Assembly: GCA_900316015.1 (NCBI GenBank)
Contig: ONBG01000029.1
Coordinates: 1-51,234, forward strand
Source: an uncultured Prevotella sp.
GTDB taxonomy: Bacteria; Bacteroidota; Bacteroidia; Bacteroidales; Bacteroidaceae
Direction of reading: 5' to 3'
Length of the DNA stretch: 51,234 nucleotides
Shown: positions 43,741-51,234 of the stretch, one piece after another
Layout: the number at the start of each line of letters is the position of its first letter
Position numbering within the stretch: the first letter of the stretch is position 1
Program-made: the position numbers and the translations under genes
The notes under the pieces: model-generated
What the model was told of the DNA's origin: nothing
Seen by the model: the letters and a program-made list of their open reading frames with translations, nothing else
The model's database searches: none

Positions 43741-44250
43741 ATGACATTGAAGGAATTGGCAACAAAGCGCTTTTCCGTGCGAAAGTTTACGGACGAAGCG
43801 GTCAGCAAAGCTGACATCGACTATATCATGGACTGTGTGCGACTGGCTCCGTCGGCTTGCAACCGACAGCCGTGGAAGTTCCTCCTGATCACCTCCGATG
43901 AGGCAAAGGAAAAGATACGTCAGTGCTATGACCGCGACTGGTTTAAGACAGCACCGATGTATGTGCTGTGCATGAAGGATGTGAACAACAACTGGGTTCG
44001 TCCCGATGACAACAAACCGCATGGCGACATCGATCTCGGCATTGCTGTGGAGCACCTCTGTCTGGCAGCGGCTGAGCGTGACCTGGGCACGTGTTGGGTG
44101 TGCAACTATCATGTTGAGACTCTCCAGCGTCTCTTCCCCGTGGAAGGATTCGAGGCAGTAGCCATCATTCCACTTGGACATATTGCTGCCGACTGCCCTC
44201 ATGCTGAGAAACGGCGCAAAGCGTTGATCGAAATCATGGAGGAGATTTAA
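43741..44250 (+). CDS. Nitroreductase-family FMN oxidoreductase
   Basis: 169 residues from the ATG at 43741. The opening LKELATKRFSVRKFTDEAVSKADIDYIMDCVRLAPSACNRQPWKFLLI contains the R-S-x-R and S-x-x-N-x-Q-P-W blocks that bind FMN. EHLCLAAAERDLGTCWVCNYH follows, the usual C-terminal core. The length is short but normal for this branch. It reduces nitro compounds, quinones or flavins with NAD(P)H; the natural substrate is unknown. Convergent with the DUF438 gene, with 2 bp between the stops. Confidence 0.92.
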   Translation: MTLKELATKRFSVRKFTDEAVSKADIDYIMDCVRLAPSACNRQPWKFLLITSDEAKEKIRQCYDRDWFKTAPMYVLCMKDVNNNWVRPDDNKPHGDIDLGIAVEHLCLAAAERDLGTCWVCNYHVETLQRLFPVEGFEAVAIIPLGHIAADCPHAEKRRKALIEIMEEI

Positions 44251-44252
44251 AC

Positions 44253-45786
44253 CTATTTTTTAGCGAAGTGCTTCTTTGCTTCTTCCATATCCTGCACGGT
44301 CTCCATGGTGCCTACATATTGACCATGTGAGTCACGAACAGCGTGGTAGGTGACAAGTGTAGCATGCTGATTTTTCTCCATCCAAACAGAGACATTGTCA
44401 CGCTTGCCCGCACGCAGGTCTGCTATGATGGCGCGAACCATCGGTTCTATCTTCGGAGGATGGCATGAGAACACCTCGCGGCCAAGAGCTGCCAAGGGGC
44501 GCTTGAACGACTTCTCGGAGAATGGTTGATTGAAATAGCGGTTGATGTTCTCGGTGTCTACGAAAGTCACCTCCAGGGGAAGGGTGTCGAGTAGGGCAGT
44601 GAGCTGAGTGAGGGTGAGCGAACCGCCCGGCATGTCAACTCGCAACTCATTTGCTGTGTCGGTCACTGATTGGCTGCCTTTATGCTTTTTCTCAAGGAGC
44701 AGCATCTCGCCTTCTTCCCAGGTCTTCATCGTTACGCCTAAGCATTCCGAGTAGGCCTTGCTGTCGACATAGATCTGTTTCCACTCTTCGTCAGTAAAGT
44801 TGGCCGTGCAGACAGGAAAGAGAATGCGGTTCTCCTTAAACGTCATCTCGCGTGCCCGCCCGATGAGGTCTTTCACACGATTTTTCCAGTCGTCGCTTAG
44901 TCCGTAGTCCGTCTTCTTTGGCAGACAGTCTCAATAGCGTAGTGAACTCAGCGCGTATCTCATCGTCAATGGTCCACATCACTTGCGACGGGCCGTAGAT
45001 GCCATGTTTCGTTTTGAGCAGCGGATAGATGAGGTCACCCTTCTTGGCATAGTGCACAGCCAATCCGCTGGCTTTACGCAATGCGACTGTTACATCGTCT
45101 TCTCCATCCAAAGCGCGCAGCACATTGCTGAGAGCCTCGACAATGGCCTCGTTCTCAAGATAGAACGTTTGAAGGGGGTGACCGTCAATGGCCCGCAACT
45201 CTGCTGTCTTATCACTATTCTCAGTAGCTTGCCCCACCATTATTGCCTCTTGGTCGTGGTGAAGACCATGATGCAGATGAGGTTGCACGTCTTCGTTGTT
45301 CTTGCTATGGAAAAGGGCAGAATGCACATCACACAGTTTTTTTACCTCATTGACCGACTGCCCCTCGCTGATGAGCTCCTGCTCAGCCCGCATGATGTCA
45401 TTGGCGGGTACATCCTTGAACTGGCTGACGAAGTCGGCACGCACGCTCTCCATGGATTCTCCTTCGTTGATACGCTCGAGCAACGATTTGATCTGTTGGG
45501 TAGTGTTAGTCACAGGAGCCTCCTGTATTTTTGATGACGGTTCATCAGACTTTGGATGATTGCCGACAACGGTAAAGCCATTGTCTTCCAATGCTTTCAC
45601 CACGGTCTCCATGCTGATGCCTCTCATGGCTGCTCCCTGACTGATCGTCATCAACTTACCCACTGACAGCCGGATGGCTTTCTTCGTGATCTCGCTGAAC
45701 CCGAGCGAAGCCATTATGTCAATGAGCTCCGGATACGCTTGGGTAAGCTGGTAAACGTTCTGTGTAAGGTCTATCTTCTTTTCCAT
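44253..45786 (-). pseudogene. DUF1858/DUF438/PAS hemerythrin-like protein, frameshifted
   Basis: The first frame (45786 down to 44836) encodes DUF1858 (TQNVYQLTQAYPELIDIMASLGF), a DUF438 region (SLLERINEGESMESVRADF) and a hemerythrin-like helix bundle. The second frame (to 44253) continues with VKDLIGRAREMTFKENRILFPV and a PAS-like domain (TFVDTENINRYF, EKSFKRPLAALGREVFSCHPP). The join is a perfect tandem duplication TAGTCCG-TAGTCCG at 44898-44911. Removing one copy restores LSAKEDGLSDDWKNRVKDLIG. The intact protein would have about 508 residues. It lies beside flavodoxin and Ric genes, suggesting a role in redox or nitrosative stress. Confidence 0.88.
44898..44911. repeat. 7-bp tandem duplication causing the frameshift
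   Basis: TAGTCCG is present twice in a row inside the DUF438 gene. One copy fits the family reading frame; two shift it by +7. Confidence 0.9.
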
Positions 45787-45792
45787 ATTCTT

Positions 45793-46290
45793 CTACAGTT
45801 CGCTCTTGATACTTGCTGTCCAGTTCTCGATGCGGTTGTTGATAGTATCCTCATCCTCTGAGCTGTCGATAGCCAAGCCTACAAACTTACCGTCGACAAC
45901 CGACTCAGAGTCGTCGTAAGTATAGCTGTCGGCTGCTACCTGTCCGATGAGCTTTGCGCCGCTGTCCTTCACGGCATCGTACAGAGCAGACATACCACCG
46001 CAGAACGTGTCGCTGTATCCGCTGGCATCACCGCAGCCAAAGAGGGCGACGGTCTTACCCTTGAGGTCGGAATTCTTCAGCATCTCCACACCGTCGTACC
46101 AGTCGTCTTGTAATTCTCCGGCACCCCATGTCGAAGTTCCAAGTAGCAGGTTGTCGTAATCAGACAGTGTGTCGGCATCGACGTCGGCTATATTCTTAAT
46201 ATCGCTCGCGCCCAACTTTTGGGCAATCTTTTCGGCATACTCCTGGCAGTTGCCGGTAGTAGATCCGTAAACTATAAGAGTTTTTTTCAT
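45793..46290 (-). CDS. fldA: Flavodoxin
   Basis: 165 residues, the size of a long-chain flavodoxin. The FMN phosphate loop is at the start: MKKTLIVYGSTTGNCQEYAEKIAQKLG. A second FMN loop is LLGTSTWGAGELQDDWYDGVEML, with the stacking tryptophan, and a third is LFGCGDASGYSDTFCGGM. Small soluble electron carrier. It lies 6 bp upstream of the DUF438 gene and 111 bp downstream of the Ric gene, so it is likely in one redox operon with them. Confidence 0.94.
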   Translation of the reverse strand: MKKTLIVYGSTTGNCQEYAEKIAQKLGASDIKNIADVDADTLSDYDNLLLGTSTWGAGELQDDWYDGVEMLKNSDLKGKTVALFGCGDASGYSDTFCGGMSALYDAVKDSGAKLIGQVAADSYTYDDSESVVDGKFVGLAIDSSEDEDTINNRIENWTASIKSEL

Positions 46291-46401
46291 ATCTCCAATT
46301 CTTATTTTTGTTAAATGTTATTTTTTCCTCTACCTTTGTATGAGGGTCTGTTATGAACTTACGAGTGGGCTCATCCCGCCCGTAAGTCCCCTTGTAATAA
46401 G

Positions 46402-47127
46402 TTACTCTCCTTGTTGTTCCATGCGCAAGAATCCCGGGAAGATGAGGTTGTTCTCTAAAGAGATATGCTCCTTGAGATCGAGGAAGAACTGACGGAGCTG
46501 CTGGTTCATGAGATGATAAGAGGCGCAGCCGTCTGCCGGTGTCTCGAAGTTGTGTGTCAGTTCGGTGATGTGCTCCCACATCTCACCTGTGGCATCGTGC
46601 TCAAGCATCATCTGTCGGATGGGGTTGGCGATAGTTCCGCAATGGCAGGGAGCAGCGGGGCGACCTTCTTCCTGAGCATGGTACATCTCGTAGAGCTGTG
46701 GGAAGAGAATGTTCTCCTCTTTGGCGAAGTGGCTGTCGAGTTCCTCAAACGAGGCGGCTACGGCATCTCTCACGTCTAAGAGTTCGGGGTGACGGGCACC
46801 ATGTACGCTGGCTACCTTACTGACGAGTTGCATGAGTGCTTCGTGGTGAAGGTGGAAGTTGCGGTGATGCTTCTTTAGCACATAGTCGAGAAGCAGGTCC
46901 AGTGGCCAGTTGGCGAAGTCGGGAGCTCCTCCTGCCACAGCCTCTTTACCGTCGAGCTTTGCCAGTACGTCGTCGGCATTGAGCCCTCTCTTCTCGCAGG
47001 CTGTCTGAAGCGTGTCGGAGCCGTGGCAGCAGTAGTCAATCCCCATCTGCTCAAGTGTTTGTGCGCGATTGAAATTCTCGGCTACGATAGAGCCGACCGT
47101 CATGTCCTTTGTCAGTTTGCTGTTCAT
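46402..47127 (-). CDS. ric: Di-iron iron-sulfur cluster repair protein (Ric/YtfE/ScdA)
   Basis: Repairs iron-sulfur clusters damaged by nitric oxide or oxidants. The 241 residues start with the DUF542 domain (MTVGSIVAENFNRAQTLEQMGIDYCCHG, with the conserved Cys-Cys-His-Gly), followed by the hemerythrin-like domain with its iron-binding histidines in HHRNFHLHHEAL, HPELLD, HFAKEENILFPQLYEM, MMLEHDATGE and LKEHISLENNLIFPGFLR. It is probably the first gene of the flavodoxin/DUF438 operon. Symbol is by family. Confidence 0.92.
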   Translation of the reverse strand: MNSKLTKDMTVGSIVAENFNRAQTLEQMGIDYCCHGSDTLQTACEKRGLNADDVLAKLDGKEAVAGGAPDFANWPLDLLLDYVLKKHHRNFHLHHEALMQLVSKVASVHGARHPELLDVRDAVAASFEELDSHFAKEENILFPQLYEMYHAQEEGRPAAPCHCGTIANPIRQMMLEHDATGEMWEHITELTHNFETPADGCASYHLMNQQLRQFFLDLKEHISLENNLIFPGFLRMEQQGE

Positions 47128-47358
47128 AATCGTATATCTTTTAATTGTTATTTGTTACTTGTCTTTATGACTTCACTGACACAGTGGCAAAAATGATGCC
47201 ACACCTATTTTCCATCATAGAACAGGACATGACGGTAACAATTGTGATCAGAGCACTGCCAAAGGGGGTAACCAAGGATTCTCCTCTTGTTATTTGTAAA
47301 CGACGCTTTCAGCAGGTACGTTCTGTCTTTAAACTAAGCGGTGTATGGTTCATCAGCC

Positions 47359-48705
47359 TTATGCTTCCTGCTCTTTCCCATGTTCCTTTTCTTGGTCTTG
47401 TTCTTGTTCCTGCTCTGCTTTTCCAAACTTCTTGTCGATTTTCAGTCGACCTACCACCAAGAGGGTGAGAAGACTGAAAACCAATGAAAGCGTGAAGAAA
47501 TGGCGGTAGCCCATCATGTCTTGCAGTGCACCGGAAACCAGTCCTGGCAGCATCATTGAGAGCGACATGATAGCGGATCCCAATGCATAGTGGCTGGTCT
47601 TGTATTCGCCACGACTATAATATATAAGGTATAGGGTGTAGGCAGTCAGTCCAAAGCCATAGCCAAATTGCTCCACAAACACGCAAAGGCTGATCATCCA
47701 CAGACTGGAAGAGAGTGTGTAGCTCAGCAGCAGGTAGACCATTTGTGGCAGGAAGAAAGCCAAGGCCATCGGCCATATCCATCTCTTCAATCCGTCTTTA
47801 CCTGCGAGAATACCTCCTAAGATACCTCCTAACGATACGCCAATGATGCCCACGGTACCCTGTACGAGTCCATATTCCTGGGGCGAGAGTCCCAGTCCCC
47901 CGTTATGTCCCGAGTCGATGAGGAAGAGCGCAGACACCTTTTCCATCAGTCCCTCCGGCATGCGGAAGAAGATGATGAACATCAGTGCCACCCATATCGT
48001 GCGGAAGGTATGCGTAAACTCGTCCCCGATGGTTTTGAAGTTGACAAACGGTCGCTTGGCATCCTCCTTGGGGTGCGGTAATACACAGTTATGCCAAAGC
48101 CACAACAGCAGAAACAGTCCCGTGACACCAAAGAATGTCAGACTCCACGAGTATGAGATGCTGTTGCGGAATACCACCTGCAGATTGCCAGCTATCATTA
48201 CGAGTACGCCTTGCGCGAAGATCGTGGCCAGACGGTCGAACAGCGAGCGGATACCCATGAACGTAGCCTGCTGATGGGTGTTGAGTCCAAGCATATAGAA
48301 GCCGTCGGCAGAGATGCAGTGGCTGGCACCCGCAAAGGCGATCACCCAGAAGAAAAACAGTGAGCCTTGCAGCCAAAACGAGGTAGGTATCGTGAAGGCT
48401 ACTCCACCGAAGGCAGCGCCCAGGAGTACTTCCGTCAGCACGATCCACCAGCGTTTGGTCTTTACCACATTGATGAGCGGACTCCATACCGGTTTTAATA
48501 TCCAGGGCAGATAGAGCCACGAGGTATAGAAGGTGATCTCGGCATTGCTCAGTCCCAGCTGTTTATAGAGGATTACCGATAGGGTCATAATCGTCACCAA
48601 AGGCAATCCGTCGGCAAACGACAGCGATGGCACCCATAGCCAAGGCGACCTGCGTTCTTGATCTTGAAAAGTTGCTCTTGTTCTCTTTTTTGTTTTATTG
48701 AGCAT
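47359..48705 (-). CDS. AmpG-like MFS permease
   Basis: 448 residues with about 12 hydrophobic helices, ending in a polar tail rich in E and Q (EQEQEQDQEKEHGKEQ). The opening WVPSLSFADGLPLVTIMTLSVILYKQLGLSNAEITFYTSWLYLPWILKPVWSPLI is the signature of AmpG/PAT-type muropeptide transporters. It follows a SpoIID-like remnant by 24 bp on the same strand, and such genes are commonly paired with cell-wall recycling genes in Bacteroidota. Import of wall fragments is likely by family. The gap 47128-47358 shows no gene. Confidence 0.85.
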   Translation of the reverse strand: MLNKTKKRTRATFQDQERRSPWLWVPSLSFADGLPLVTIMTLSVILYKQLGLSNAEITFYTSWLYLPWILKPVWSPLINVVKTKRWWIVLTEVLLGAAFGGVAFTIPTSFWLQGSLFFFWVIAFAGASHCISADGFYMLGLNTHQQATFMGIRSLFDRLATIFAQGVLVMIAGNLQVVFRNSISYSWSLTFFGVTGLFLLLWLWHNCVLPHPKEDAKRPFVNFKTIGDEFTHTFRTIWVALMFIIFFRMPEGLMEKVSALFLIDSGHNGGLGLSPQEYGLVQGTVGIIGVSLGGILGGILAGKDGLKRWIWPMALAFFLPQMVYLLLSYTLSSSLWMISLCVFVEQFGYGFGLTAYTLYLIYYSRGEYKTSHYALGSAIMSLSMMLPGLVSGALQDMMGYRHFFTLSLVFSLLTLLVVGRLKIDKKFGKAEQEQEQDQEKEHGKEQEA

Positions 48706-48729
48706 AGTCGTAAATGGTCGTAACTGTTA

Positions 48730-49023
48730 TTAAATGTATAGCTTTTTGAGACTGTCACCGGGATAATAATGCGCTAAGATTCTGTTAGAATCATAGCCTT
48801 GGGCACCCATCATCGCGTCACCAATCTGGCAGAGTCCCACGTCGTGTCCACATCCTGCTCCGTGGAGGGTAAAACTCATGGGGAATCCATCGACACCCCC
48901 TCCTTCTTTGCCCACTACAAAAGCAGAACTATAGAGATGGCTATTGCTAAATAGCCGCCTTATCTCCAACTCTTTGCCTATGATCAGGTCATGGTTCTCA
49001 TCGATGATTCCATAGACATAATC
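48730..49023 (-). pseudogene. C-terminal remnant of a SpoIID/LytB-domain protein
   Basis: An in-frame stretch of 97 codons follows a TAG at 49024-49026 and has no normal start. It reads IDENHDLIIGKELEIRRLF and then FTLHGAGCGHDVGLCQIGDAMM, followed by ILAHYYPGDSLKKLY. This is the C-terminal core of the SpoIID/LytB family. Full-length proteins in this family are several times longer, so most of the gene is lost. On the minus strand a TATCTTTG box lies just before it (49047-49054), as if the promoter and 3' end remain and the middle was deleted. Confidence 0.75.
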
Positions 49024-49095
49024 CTATGCAATAAGGTGTTAATGTTGCAAAGATAGCTATTTTATGGCACAAAATCCCTACTTTACTCAAAAAGT

Positions 49096-49359
49096 TTGTA
49101 TCATTACACTATGAATAGTACCATGAATAAGAAAAATATCCATGGCATGAACTATATGAAAAACAACATAGAGGTAGAGGCATATTTTAAGCAAGGCATA
49201 TCTTTAGCCAATGGGAGCAATGCTCAAGTACTTGTGCTGTCGCAAGCGGCTGGAAGAAAAGCCCCACACTTTCACATGTGTGTTTTAATAAACAGCTGTA
49301 CCTCATGTAAAGTGAATTTTGCCCAATTTATCTTTGAGCTCCTCAAAGAATCCTACTAG
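49096..49359 (+). CDS. Small open frame, doubtful
   Basis: 87 codons with several ATGs (49096, 49111, 49123, 49144, 49156). No family recognised, no signal peptide or membrane segment, no clear promoter. It lies among gene remnants, so it may be a fragment or chance. Confidence 0.25.
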   Translation: MYHYTMNSTMNKKNIHGMNYMKNNIEVEAYFKQGISLANGSNAQVLVLSQAAGRKAPHFHMCVLINSCTSCKVNFAQFIFELLKESY

Positions 49360-49442
49360 CTTGGCTTTACAAATGAACTTCAATGAAGTTCTTAGATAAT
49401 GATGCCGATCTTACAGAAAAAAGCTATACCTTTGTGAGGTAA

Positions 49443-49544
49443 GAAGATAAAGCCAAAATAGCAATCAAAATGTCTAAGCGTGAATACATCATTGCCGGTG
49501 GCTCTACGCTCATCTTCGACATAGAGTTGATAGACGTGGCTTAG
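49443..49544 (+). pseudogene. Possible C-terminal tail of an FKBP-type prolyl isomerase
   Basis: After a TAA at 49440 the frame reads EDKAKIAIKMSKREYIIAGG and STLIFDIELIDVA before a TAG. The last part resembles the final strand of FKBP domains (gxxLIFDVELLxV). Only 33 codons remain. The stretch 49545-49857 shows nothing recognisable. Confidence 0.35.
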
Positions 49545-49822
49545 CGGATAGCCCTTTTGAATAATTCATGTGGAAATAAAAGGTCACTTGATTATCAGAT
49601 AGTTACGTGGTAAATGGTGCAAAAATGTGCAAGAGAACATACGCTTGTAATAACGAATTTTTGAGTTGGCGTTCTACTTATGTTTACATAATATTAAGAT
49701 AACACATTAACGATTTAACTTTTTTATAAGCACCATTTCAGGCAAAATATCCCAGTAAAGCTATTTGTGGGGGAGGTACGCCATTCGGAAAATCTCGTCA
49801 AGCAGTAGATAATTAAAAAAAC

Positions 49823-49838
49823 ATGTACGAAAATACAT
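49823..49838. promoter_or_regulatory. Inverted repeat before the AbiE genes
   Basis: ATGTA and TACAT with a 6-bp spacer lie 20 bp upstream of the -7 element. AbiEi antitoxins are known to bind inverted repeats in their own promoter, so this is a candidate operator. Confidence 0.4.
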
Positions 49839-49857
49839 CATTTAGAAAATAATGTCG

Positions 49858-49865
49858 TATATTTG
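49858..49865 (+). promoter_or_regulatory. Promoter of the AbiE operon
   Basis: TATATTTG, 19 bp before the AbiEi ATG. Confidence 0.6.
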
Positions 49866-49883
49866 TACACATAACAAAGCAGT

Positions 49884-50448
49884 ATGGCTACAACAAAGAC
49901 CTTTATCTCTTCTGTCGGCGCTAAGTCACAAGGCAGATACAGCTATTATAAGATGTTATCAGAGGCCAGGCAAGGCGACTTGGTCAAGGTAAAGCGTGGC
50001 GTATATGCAAGTCCAGAACAGTTGGCCGACACGATGGTTGACATTGACAAGCTCGTGCCAAACGGTATTCTTTGCTCTTTCTCTGCATGGAGTGTGTATG
50101 GCTTGACCACTGTCATTCCACAGGCCTTTCATGTGGCAGTCAAGAGAGGAAGAAAGGTAACGCTACCGGACTTCCCCAGCCATTGAGCTGCATTATATGA
50201 CGGACAAACTCATGGATCTTGGCTTGACAACTCAAGACATCAGTGGCTATCAAGTCAGAATCTTTGATATAGAACGTTGTGTCTGTGACGCTATCAAATT
50301 CCGTAATAAGATTGGGCAGGATGTATGTTCAGAAGTGGTCAACAGTTATCTCAAGTTGCCAAAAAGGAATCTTACAAAACTTGTCGATTATGCCGAGAAA
50401 CTGCGTGTAAAGAATACGTTGAACCACTATCTTGAGATTGCACTATGA
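49884..50448 (+). pseudogene. abiEi: AbiEi-type antitoxin, frameshifted
   Basis: The first frame (to 50186) gives a winged-helix N-terminus (YYKMLSEARQGDLVKVKRGVYASPEQL) and FSAWSVYGLTTVIPQAFHVAV, then stops after KVTLPDFPSH. The other frame continues with IELHYMTDKLMDLGLTTQDISGYQVRIFDIERCVCDAIKFRNKIG, the AbiEi C-terminal domain. Removing one C from the CCCC run at 50174-50177 joins them as DFPAIELHYM. The intact protein would have about 187 residues. It overlaps the toxin gene by 4 bp (ATGA). The type IV antitoxin silences its own operon and neutralises AbiEii; this copy would be defective unless the extra C is a sequencing error. Confidence 0.85.
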
Positions 50449-50912
50449 ATGAGAAGACGAAGAACTACGGAAAGTCTATCAGAAGCAAGTTGCAGAATAT
50501 ATCCAAACAAGAAGACATATTCTACCAGACGGTTATGACGAGATATTTTCAGGAGCGTGTTCTCTATAGACTCTCGCAGACACGCTATCGCGACCACTTC
50601 TTTCTCAAAGGAGGTGCCTTGATGTATGCGCATGAGAAGTTTGCAGCCCGTCCTACCTTGGACATTGATTTCCTCGGATCGGGCATCAGCAACGACGGCG
50701 GCCATATCGTCAGTGGCTTTCAGGAGATTTGTTCCGTTGACTGTCCTGAAGATGGAGTGGCATTCGATGTAGAACACATCACTTCTGAGAATATCACCGA
50801 GCAAAAGGATTACCATGGCATACGGCTACACATTCCCGTTGCTATGGATACTATCTCACAGCGCGATCTATCCTATCTATCTGAGCACTTAGATTTAATT
50901 TATGACACCTAA
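50445..50912 (+). pseudogene. abiEii: AbiEii-type toxin, C-terminally truncated
   Basis: 155 codons. It begins MNEKTKNYGKSIRSKLQNIS and contains FFLKGGALMYAHEKFAARPTLDIDFLG, the nucleotidyltransferase core with GG and D-x-D. After RLHIPVAMDTISQR the family pattern ends and a short unrelated tail follows (DLSYLSEHLDLIYDT). Complete AbiEii proteins have about 280-300 residues, so the C-terminal half is lost. It overlaps the antitoxin stop by 4 bp. A truncated toxin would tolerate a broken antitoxin. Confidence 0.82.
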
Positions 50913-50968
50913 TTGTAACGACCATAGCATTTTAGACTTGCTGAACAAAATAGGTTTACTACTGTTAT

Positions 50969-50986
50969 AATTGATATAAATCAATT
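50969..50986. promoter_or_regulatory. Inverted repeat upstream of the last gene
   Basis: AATTGAT and ATCAATT with a 4-bp spacer, about 60 bp upstream of the -7 element at 51044. Possible operator. Confidence 0.35.
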
Positions 50987-51043
50987 AATATGGCGTTATA
51001 TTATGTGACGTTGAAAATGCTTGTATGACAACTGATAAAATGC

Positions 51044-51051
51044 TACCTTTG
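51044..51051 (+). promoter_or_regulatory. Promoter of the last gene
   Basis: TACCTTTG, with TTG at 51021-51023 and a 20-bp spacer. Confidence 0.75.
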
Positions 51052-51073
51052 CACTAACAAAACATACCAAATT

Positions 51074-51234
51074 ATGCAGAGATACCCTTATATAAAGAAG
51101 GTTGCACAATATGCATTTTGCTACATATTTACACTAATGATGTTGTTTGCTTGTGGCAATGACGAACCATTACCAAATAAGCAAATAATTCACAATGAGA
51201 ATGACAGTACAATCTCTCAAAATGATACTATAAA
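51074..51234 (+). CDS. Lipoprotein, partial at window end
   Basis: Starts MQRYPYIKKVAQYAFCYIF, then TLMMLFACGNDEPLPNK, a lipoprotein signal with lipobox LFAC. The frame is open to the window edge, so the gene continues outside. Only 53 residues are visible; no domain can be named. Confidence 0.75.
   Translation, partial: MQRYPYIKKVAQYAFCYIFTLMMLFACGNDEPLPNKQIIHNENDSTISQNDTI

Overview
This window looks like chromosomal DNA from a gut- or oral-type Bacteroidota, most likely Prevotella/Segatella or a near relative. It carries three SusC/SusD pairs, a hybrid two-component regulator of the Bacteroides type, and many promoters of the Bacteroidetes form (TTG or TTTG, about 19-21 bp, then TAnnTTTG). 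It also has an M6 peptidase with a C-terminus like a type IX secretion signal. No rRNA, tRNA, CRISPR array or intact insertion sequence was seen.

Layout. (1) 1-11881 is a sialic-acid locus. A minus-strand SusC/SusD pair (320-5283) diverges from a two-domain sialate O-acetylesterase (5544-7598). Next comes an operon for sialate mutarotase/epimerase (nanM-like), an MFS permease, N-acetylneuraminate lyase (nanA-like) and a creatininase-family amidohydrolase. (2) 12579-20329 holds a second SusC/SusD pair, a DUF6057-like membrane protein and a PD40 lipoprotein with a CxxCH haem motif. (3) 20434-27896 holds an OPT-family transporter, an M6 metalloprotease, an unknown secreted protein, a candidate small RNA gene, a 22-bp-period repeat array and a GH3 glycosidase. 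(4) 29112-40609 is a fructan utilisation locus, all on the minus strand: GH32, SusD, SusC, fructokinase, fructose permease and a hybrid two-component sensor. (5) 40911-48705 is housekeeping and stress-related: metallophosphoesterase, a broken alcohol dehydrogenase, DUF4186, nitroreductase, a frameshifted DUF438 protein, flavodoxin, a Ric-type di-iron protein and an AmpG-like permease. (6) 48730-51234 is a degraded stretch with gene tails and a broken AbiE toxin-antitoxin pair, ending in a partial lipoprotein gene.

How the genes work together. In the sialic-acid locus, surface esterase and SusC/D capture would supply O-deacetylated sialic acid. The mutarotase would equilibrate it, the permease import it, and the lyase cleave it to ManNAc and pyruvate. 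Sialidase and ManNAc epimerase are not in the window. In the fructan locus, GH32 releases fructose, the permease imports it, fructokinase phosphorylates it, and the hybrid sensor presumably responds to a sugar in the periplasm.

The most interesting observation is a promoter-and-terminator-bounded transcript of about 90 nt at roughly 25343-25431. It contains a 20-nt stretch perfectly complementary to the translation start of the first SusC mRNA (5278-5297), 20 kb away. This suggests a trans-acting small RNA controlling a SusC/D system. Others include a matched operator-like motif 66 bp upstream of both sialic-acid promoters, a shared 13-bp site upstream of both fructan transcription units, a hybrid sensor kinase with no ATPase domain, two 22-bp-period repeat arrays, and a 117-bp dispersed element.
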